This document shows positions 57,984-64,000 of a stretch of 64,000 nt of DNA, in pieces. The stretch lies in assembly GCA_018389105.1 (NCBI GenBank), contig JACATO010000591.1, forward strand, positions 3,505,001 to 3,569,000, written 5' to 3'. Both the position numbers and the translations under genes were made by a program. Position 1 is the stretch's first letter. Every line of letters starts with the position of its first letter. Source of the DNA: Nautilus pompilius. Its lineage: Eukaryota; Mollusca; Cephalopoda; Nautilida; Nautilidae. The notes beneath the pieces are model-generated. The model ran no database searches, was not told the origin of the DNA, and worked only from the letters and a program-made list of their open reading frames with translations.

Positions 57984-60900
57984 CTAAAGTAAACAACAGA
58001 TGACTTGCCAGACATTCTTTACAGCACAGCATTATCAAATGTCAGTAAAAGTTTATACAGTAAAATAGATTTGTGAGTGCATATAAATAATAATAACAAA
58101 GGGCAGACTTGACACCATGCATACTATAAGTTAGATATTCTTTTTATAGGTTAACTATAAATCATGACAGAACTTTGGAAAGATTACGTCTAGTTTTACA
58201 GATGGTTCCAGTTTAAATGTTGTACATCTCAGTTTCTGCCTTTGCACTCACATTTGCTACTGGTAAAAGTTACTAAGACACAAAACACCAAGGCTGCACC
58301 TTCTCATTAAAAAATTTTAGTCAGAGAGTAAAAAAGAAAAAAATTGTTCAATAATAAGAGAAGCATTTTTAAATCATTTATATTCAGAATTATTTTCATT
58401 AGGTTAAACAATGTAACAACATTAATAGTGATACACAGTAATGGCCAAAATCACTTAAGTGAGAATTTTGTTATTTTTCATGGATTAAACAGATAAGTCA
58501 GCGAATTAATTCAACAGCATTTTAACATAGTCTTCACATTTAGAATTTTACTTTTAAAATGCACTACAGTAGACATTGATTTCCCTCTCTCTGGTTTTCT
58601 GAGTTAATAGCCCTGGTAACAATTATATTAATCTTTAATCTTTTGAACCAGCTGGAATAATTGTTTACATTTTTTTCCTATCACTCAATATTTTAAAATT
58701 TGTTTCTGAAAATTTTTGTGTGCATCACCAAAAACTATCTGTTTACTGAAGTAAAGTCTTTAATCCATCAATTTTCAGAGCAGAAAAGTATTAATTTAAT
58801 AAAAATGAGAAAAAAGCAACTTTAATTTTCATATTTCCTTTTCAAAAATGTAGCTGTTTTCATTATGATAATACAGTAAAACCTCAATTCAACAGACTTC
58901 GGAAGCAACCAACAATGTCTGGTCTCCTAACAAAAGTCCATGTTGAGCTGTGCAAATTATTTTTTGCTTGGGCACCTTTTGCACATGGATATGTAAACAT
59001 CCGGATTTAACATTACTCCTGGCATTAACGGACACCCCTTCCCCCTTATTAGTCCATTAAATCAAGGTTTTACTGTCATAATAATAGTAACAAACATTTC
59101 TGTGTGGAAGGGCTGCTTCAAAAGTAATGCTTCAATTTTTTTTCTTTTCTGCTAAAACTAATTGTATAGTATTGTACATTTACACAGGTTAATTTTCAAA
59201 CACACTTCCAGTTTACTGCAGGTTACATGAAACTGCACCATATGGCTGCACAAAAACATTGCCCATCTTGAACTGTTGTTATTGATGCACATACACTCCA
59301 GAGAATGATCATGTTCATGTTGATGTGTGGTGAAAAATGAGTGAAGGGGTAGGTAATACAGAATACTTTGTCTACAGGCTGATGCCTAAACCTTTTTAGT
59401 GAAAATGACAAAAACTCACCATTTGCTTGGGCTCTGCTTTTGCTCGTTCAAGAGCTCTCCTAATTCTTTCTTCTTGATATAAACGTTGCTGCTCTCTCTT
59501 TTCCGCTCTCATCTTCAACCTTCTGTCCTTCTCTTTAGCCTAGTGAAACATGACAAGTATAACCACCACAGTTTAAATAAAAACTGAAAGTTGAATACCA
59601 TATTTCATAAGATCTGCACTGTAAAGTGTTGCTGTTATGATTAATGATAAATAATCTGCTGCAGAATATAAATAGATAAACAGCAAAGCAAAAGCAAGCA
59701 CCTTACCTTCTCTGCAGCCTCTACCTTGTCCTGTGGCATAATTTCAATCTCCTCAAACAGTTCCTCCAATTGATTTTCTATGTTGGTCAACATCTGAAGA
59801 ACACTATGAAAATGCATTATTAAAGTATACAGTGAAAGACTTTCCAATTTAAATCATCAGTTAAATTTTTAAAAAAATTTTGTTGCAAAAAGTTCCTATA
59901 CAGAGTAATAAAATAATAGCTTTAATAATTATTTATTTGTGACTACAGCAGTGTGAGTGAGAGAGAGTGTGTGTGTGTGTGTGTACATAGGTGACCTTTA
60001 TAGTGAAGACTAATGCTATTCTTTTTCTAGTCTAGATTAAAAGGTATTATATTTTCTTTGAGTTCACACCCATCTATTAAAAATCCTGGTATCTAAGTCA
60101 TTTTTTCAAAAGAAATATTTTAAGCAAAGATATGGTAACCATTGAAAATAATCCTCTTTCTAATGCCCATTATGAAATATATGGCTGTTGGTGCAGTGTA
60201 TTCTAATTCTGTGGCTCTGGGTTTGAATAGTTTCTGATCATCACACTGGTAACATGGCGAGAAAATTTGTCAAAAAACTCTTTAAGTAACAGTTTTTTCA
60301 CTTACTCAATGTTAGCTTCATTGCGTCCAATGCAACTAGCATAAACACTGGCTACTTTTTTTTTCAAATGTTCAAGCATGGCTTCTTGGTCTTCTGCAAT
60401 AAACTCTCCATAGGAAAACAATCTGAAGGAGAAAAAATGATGTAAACATTATAAGCAATAACTAAAAGTTTTTAAAAAATATCTCAACAAGTGATGGTGA
60501 TCACATATTTGTAATTTATAATTTTTCACTAGTAGGTAATTACATGTGTGCACGTGTTTGCATGCACTACAGCTACATAATTGTCTTCCATGATAAAATG
60601 TGAAATTAAAATGAGAACTCTCTTCTAATACACAAAGTGGGTGTTAATTTAATTAAGATTTTTCTGTCTGCTATGGATAAACAGACCCATTGATTTCCAC
60701 AATTACTGAAGCAGCATTGGCTGGCCACTTTATTAGGAACTATACCTAATCATATGTTGGGCTACCTTTCACCTGAAAAATAATCATGGCATGATATGGC
60801 ATAGAATCTACAAGATGTTGGTGGTGTCTAGAGATATTTCTCAATTCAATGTATTGAGTGAGGTAGGCAGAGGATTGTGATGGCAAATGTATCTTTCAAG

Positions 60901-63595
60901 TTAATCCCAAAGATGCCTGAAATCTTCTTCATATTCCTCAAACCTTATATGCAAAAATGTGGTCAAGGTGGATGGTAACATTATAATTTTGGAAGTAGCT
61001 GTCCCAATCAGCATCAGTGAACACATGAAGCATCACTGAATGCACTGGAACATAATGGTGCTGAGGTAAGGTTAAGCATTTATTCTGCTTTCTAAAGGGA
61101 TCAAGGGACACAGGGCATACCAACAAAACATTCCCAAAACTATGACTACACCACCAAAGGGCTGGACAGTTGGGACCACACAAGATGGTTCAAGTGATTT
61201 TTGTGAGAGTTTTGTTCAAATGTCTCTCATATGAGCAAAAAAAAGGGTGAAGCCTGACTTATCAGACCACATCACTTTTATGCCAGTCTTCCATGGTTCA
61301 ATGTCTGTGTTCCTCCTACCACATGAGATGTCATTTCATGTTACTAACTGTGAATAGTGGTTTATACAATGGCCTCCTACTGCCATAGGCCATTCATTGC
61401 ATCATTCTTCACAAGGGTGCAGCTGGAGATGGGTGTGGATTGCCCTGCATTGAATGTATGTCAGTCAGTCTATTGTTTGATGAATGTTGAACTTTACTAT
61501 TCTATCTAACCACTTTTCTCCTCTTTCTGTTACTACATGCTTGCAGCTACAATTCCCCCCCTCAGGACCAATGTCTTGGAGCAGCCTAATAAAATAACTG
61601 TCTTGGCCACTGTGGCATATTTTTTCATTAAATTTTATAGAACAGTTATCTCGATGGCAACACAATTAGTTGTTCTGGTGTCATATGTTCAAAACTCGTT
61701 ATGAACTGATGCTGATGTTTTAATGTTGAAATGTGTGGACTGTTGCAAATGCCATGCTTTAGTTGCTTTAGTATAATTTTAACTCTTAAGCTCTGGTGCA
61801 CGTAAATATATGAGCATAGGGGACTGTGGTGCACATAAATATACACAGTATTTTTCATGCCATTGAGTTTCTCTTGAGGGGAGTGTCATTTGGAAGAGTC
61901 AAGTGGCCAAGCAGTGTGTGTGTGTCCATCTATTTCTCAAAATTTTTTTCTAATTTTGCTTTTTGCATATATGATGGTTGTCAAGTATTACAATTGCTGT
62001 AGCTTAAGGGTTGAAAACAAATTAGAAAATAGATATTTCAGTATTTTTACTACAACCCCAGCTTATCTTGTAATGTAAAAGGATTAATTTTGTGTTGCTT
62101 TTTCAGGAAAAGACTTAGCTGAAATTTTAAATGAGCAAAAAATTATCTTGAGAGGCTTTTAAGGTCTGATATATAAAAAAGAGACTTACATATAGCCTGT
62201 TCGTGAAGTTTATTATGTAGTTGAGTGCAAGCTTTACTTTAATTATCTTAGCTGAACTTACAAACAGACAGGCACCACTTACTTGGCTCGCACTTTCAAA
62301 TCAGCAACCTTTGCTTCTTCTTTACTGATTAACACCATCAACTTATCTACCTGATTGCTCAGCACATTTGTTTCTTGTTCCCTGATTAATAAGAAACAAA
62401 ACTACATTACATTAGTAAAGACTTATTAAAATAAAAACTGGAATACTGCACCAAGTGAAAAGCCATGTGACTGACTATCATACAAAATCAAAAGATCATC
62501 TTTACATGATAATGACATGACATGTGTAAACACAAATGGATGAGTTTTTAAGGATGCACAATGATTTTATGTCCAGTGGCACAGCAGTCACCACAAAAGG
62601 AGCATGAACAGACTCAAGAATATTTTTTTAGTACAGCACATGCTAACACTTAAGAAATATTAACAGAAAGTCCCAAATCTTGGTTATTTGTTTCAAGAAA
62701 TGGTGATAATGGTAGCTAACTGTGCCATCATACAGGTTGTGTTGTAACTTGAAGAGGGAAGTTGTGTGTGTTAAAGTCTTTGTGGTCAGCTAGTTGTGGA
62801 AATTTTTCCTTAATTGTCAGTGGAGAAAACTTTGCTTTAAAATTTAGTTGGACAAATTTGATGAGTATTAATCTCTTGGGAAAAATTCTAATGAAGCACT
62901 TGTTAGTACTAGAAGAATTGGTAAGTACCACTGTAGGGTGTCTAAATAAAGCCAATGAGGAACTGGCTTCTGATGATTCCTGCCTTAATTTTAAATCTCA
63001 CATATCATAAGTTTCAATTATTTTTTATCAAAGACATGTTTTACAGATGCAAAAAATGTATTATTAATTTATACTAAAACTGATGATTGACATTTTTTTA
63101 AAATTATGACCAGACTAGCTGAACATTTGAACCAACATTCAAAAACTCTTTCTTCATCTTGCAACTTAAATCATTTCCAAATAAATTTTATTTGGCCTTG
63201 ATAAAGCAAAAATATCTGATCATTTCATCAAAGTCTGTGATCGTATTATCATTAATTTTGATAAGCTATGCAACTGATGCCAAAGATACCATATTATGTG
63301 CATCAGAACAGGTATTGTTCTTACAGTGTGATGTCACTCAACTTTACTTACAAAGTACACAGCTGATGGCAAAGATACCATATTGAGTACACCAAAATAG
63401 GTCTTTTCTTTATATAGTATGATGTTACTCACACATTTCTTACATTTTTTTCTTGGTAAGCTCATAAAGTTCTTTCATGTCTTCCAGGGTCTCATCAGTT
63501 TCTTGGCTGTTTTGGATCAATGTCAGGTTCTGCTCTTCCTGCTCTGAAAAGATTTTCAGTAGCTGCTGAGGTTGGATGAAGTAAAGCTCATGGTC
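57867..63595 (-). CDS. CFAP100: CFAP100 (CCDC37)-like axonemal protein, 3' part
   Basis: CFAP100 with CFAP73 forms the MIA complex at the base of the I1/f inner dynein arm in motile cilia and takes part in control of beating. Six exons (63595-63444, 62381-62283, 60422-60306, 59803-59707, 59539-59420, 57983-57867) splice in frame at GT-AG sites to the C-terminal 232 residues. The first visible exon reads YFIQPQQLLKIFSEQEEQNL and LIQNSQETDE, part of the coiled-coil DUF4200-type region. There follow KLFSYGEFIAEDQEAMLEHL, a Glu-rich helix, the basic RALERAKAEPKQM and the end KKLVYRSEPPRIKKKF. The start and upstream exons lie beyond 64000. The motifs are from memory of the family; CCDC38 and CCDC42-type relatives are the alternative. 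Confidence 0.78.
58874..59075. mobile_element. Pogo/Tigger-type MITE
   Basis: The left end CAGTAAAACCTCAATTCAAC and the right end TTAAATCAAGGTTTTACTG are inverted repeats with the CAGTAAAACCT terminus typical of pogo/Tigger transposons. TA precedes the left end; the right flank is TCA, a likely mutated TA. At 202 bp it has no coding capacity. It is a plausible non-autonomous partner of the lineage of the transposase relic at 3.4-4.5 kb, but the two cannot be linked directly. Confidence 0.75.
59105..59400. other. Possible decayed transposon fragment
   Basis: The left edge GGGCTGCTTCAAAAGTAATGC resembles a mariner-type terminus. No matching end and no transposase motif were found in the following 300 bp. 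Confidence 0.2.
59420..59539 (-). CDS. CFAP100: CFAP100-like exon
   Basis: 120 bp (40 whole codons) between TTTCACTAG and GTGAGT. It encodes a highly basic helix, AKEKDRRLKMRAEKREQQR to RALERAKAEPKQM. Confidence 0.85.
59707..59803 (-). CDS. CFAP100: CFAP100-like exon
   Basis: 97 bp between TTTTCATAG and GTAAGG. It encodes VLQMLTNIENQLEELFEEIE and the PQDKVEAAEK end. Confidence 0.85.
59951..59984 (+). repeat. (GA)n(GT)n microsatellite
   Basis: GTGAGAGAGAG followed by about nine GT units. Confidence 0.9.
60180..60260 (+). repeat. SINE head fragment (i)
   Basis: TGGCTGTTGGTGCAGTGTAT and then CTGGGTTTGAATAGTTTC resemble A and B boxes of the tRNA-derived SINE family. No body remains. Confidence 0.35.
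60306..60422 (-). CDS. CFAP100: CFAP100-like exon
   Basis: 117 bp between TCCTTCAG and GTAAGT. It encodes LFSYGEFIAEDQEAM and KKKVASVYASCIGRNEANI. This is the best conserved block of the visible part. Confidence 0.85.
60716..61480 (-). pseudogene. Decayed Tc1-type transposon
   Basis: At the low end TGGCCACTTTATTAGGAAC is a Tc1-type terminus. On the minus strand, going inward, there is LVDSMPYHAMIIFQVKGSPT, matching the family C terminus (SMPRRI...AKGGPT). Then, across frameshifts, come a segment ending FRHLWD, the WGMFCW-like segment VVMVLGMFCWYALCPLIPLE and SDKSGFTLF near 61260, where the first catalytic Asp sits in a TSDE/SDK context. Stops and shifts throughout show an old copy, in the orientation of the host gene. 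Its far end was not identified. It is a different lineage from the Tc1 at 52.8-54.4 kb. Confidence 0.7.
62283..62381 (-). CDS. CFAP100: CFAP100-like exon
   Basis: 99 bp between TTAATCAG and GTAAGT. It encodes EQETNVLSNQVDKLMV and KEEAKVADLKVRA, a typical heptad-rich coiled coil. Phases join exactly on both sides. Confidence 0.85.
63444..63595 (-). CDS. CFAP100: CFAP100-like exon (first in window)
   Basis: 152 bp after a CCTAG acceptor and before a GTAAGAA donor. It encodes DHELYFIQPQQLLK to ELYELTKKK and ends with AT of a Met codon. It starts in phase 0. Confidence 0.85.
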
Positions 63596-63669
63596 CTAGA
63601 AAACAAGAAAACTGGAATCAATGACAGACATTAAGTAGCATATTAAACCTCCAAGTAGACATATGAACA

Positions 63670-63702
63670 CACTCCCAATCCAGTAATTTAAAATTGGGAG
63701 TG
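63670..63702. repeat. Short perfect hairpin
   Basis: CACTCCCAAT and ATTGGGAGTG form 10-bp arms around a 13-nt AT-rich loop, in the intron upstream of the first visible CFAP100-like exon. Its significance is unknown; it may be chance. Confidence 0.5.
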
Positions 63703-64000
63703 CTTTCTTTTTCATCTGAAAGAAAAATAACTTTGTTTAAATATTAATACATACTTGAAATTAAGTTCAAAAAATTCTTTCTATAATATTTTTGGTTTGT
63801 GTGTGCATAGCTAAATCAAAACAAACCTTCCCTACAAATCCCCCTCCCCTCAAGAGGTCTTCAGCTTGAAGGAAATTTAAAACAAATTTATTAATACCTG
63901 AATCAAAATTACTGTATCTTAGTCATGAACAATGCTTATTAATTTATATTAATTTCTAAAAATTAGTTTAAAATATCTATTCCTCAGAAAATTTTATGTA

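Larger units (their letters stand above)
57984..63443 (-). other. Introns between the CFAP100-like exons
   Basis: The introns hold a pogo-type MITE (58874-59075), a possible decayed transposon end near 59110, a GT microsatellite, a SINE fragment and a Tc1 relic. The long intron at 60423-62282 is otherwise AT-rich. The intron at 62382-63443 has two overlapping chance frames on opposite strands (62728-63010) that I do not consider genes. Confidence 0.7.

Noticed and set aside
59105-59400. A mariner-like terminus as a full element
   Set aside because: Only one end is visible and no transposase motif follows, so it is listed only as a low-confidence fragment.
62728-63010. Two overlapping frames on opposite strands in a CFAP100-like intron
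   Set aside because: Neither has flanking splice signals in phase with the gene, or a recognised domain. Overlap on both strands points to chance absence of stops.
1-64000. CRISPR arrays, operons, riboswitches or prokaryotic promoters
   Set aside because: Split genes, SINE/LINE debris and polyadenylation signals show a eukaryotic nuclear genome. No regular spacer-repeat array exists.

Overview
The window is animal nuclear DNA. It is strongly AT-rich, its genes are split by GT-AG introns of up to 22 kb, and it is littered with decayed transposons. A CFAP100-type cilium gene and the SINE and DNA-transposon content fit an AT-rich invertebrate (a mollusc, other lophotrochozoan or chelicerate). 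I cannot name the species, and a non-invertebrate host is not excluded.

Three host genes can be rebuilt exon by exon. (1) CHCHD4 (MIA40), the oxidoreductase of the mitochondrial intermembrane space, lies on the minus strand from 13200 down to 5348 in three exons. (2) A nucleotide-sugar transporter closest to SLC35A2 lies on the plus strand from 13425 to 37767 in three exons. (3) The last six exons of a CFAP100 (CCDC37)-like axonemal coiled-coil protein lie on the minus strand from 63595 to 57867; its upstream exons are outside the window. The first two genes are head to head. Their start codons are 224 bp apart in a CpG-rich island that carries a perfect NRF-1 palindrome and an ETS core, which suggests a bidirectional housekeeping promoter.

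Layout: 1-5.1 kb is intergenic and holds a palindromic MITE and a decayed pogo/Tigger transposase. 5.3-13.2 kb is CHCHD4; its intron 2 holds two different mariner elements end to end and a decayed hAT transposase, and its intron 1 holds the second MITE copy. 13.4-37.8 kb is the SLC35A2-like gene; its 22-kb first intron contains a LINE reverse-transcriptase relic, a mariner fragment, tRNA-derived SINEs, a 296-bp hairpin element and a CpG-rich hAT-like insertion. 37.8-57.5 kb is intergenic; it contains a multiply broken coding region (about 45.6-50.3 kb) that I read as the relic of a virus-like or Polinton-like element, a short mariner-type relic, and a full-length Tc1 element. 57.5-64 kb is the 3' part of the CFAP100-like gene, with a pogo-type MITE and a Tc1 relic in its introns.

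The best single observation is in the Tc1 element (52.8-54.4 kb). Its 333-codon transposase is open throughout and its ends keep an IR/DR arrangement. The third catalytic residue is Asp instead of Glu, and the change is exactly what results if the 3-nt loop of a perfect 9-bp palindrome is inverted. The most open-ended observation is the virus-like relic near 48-50 kb.
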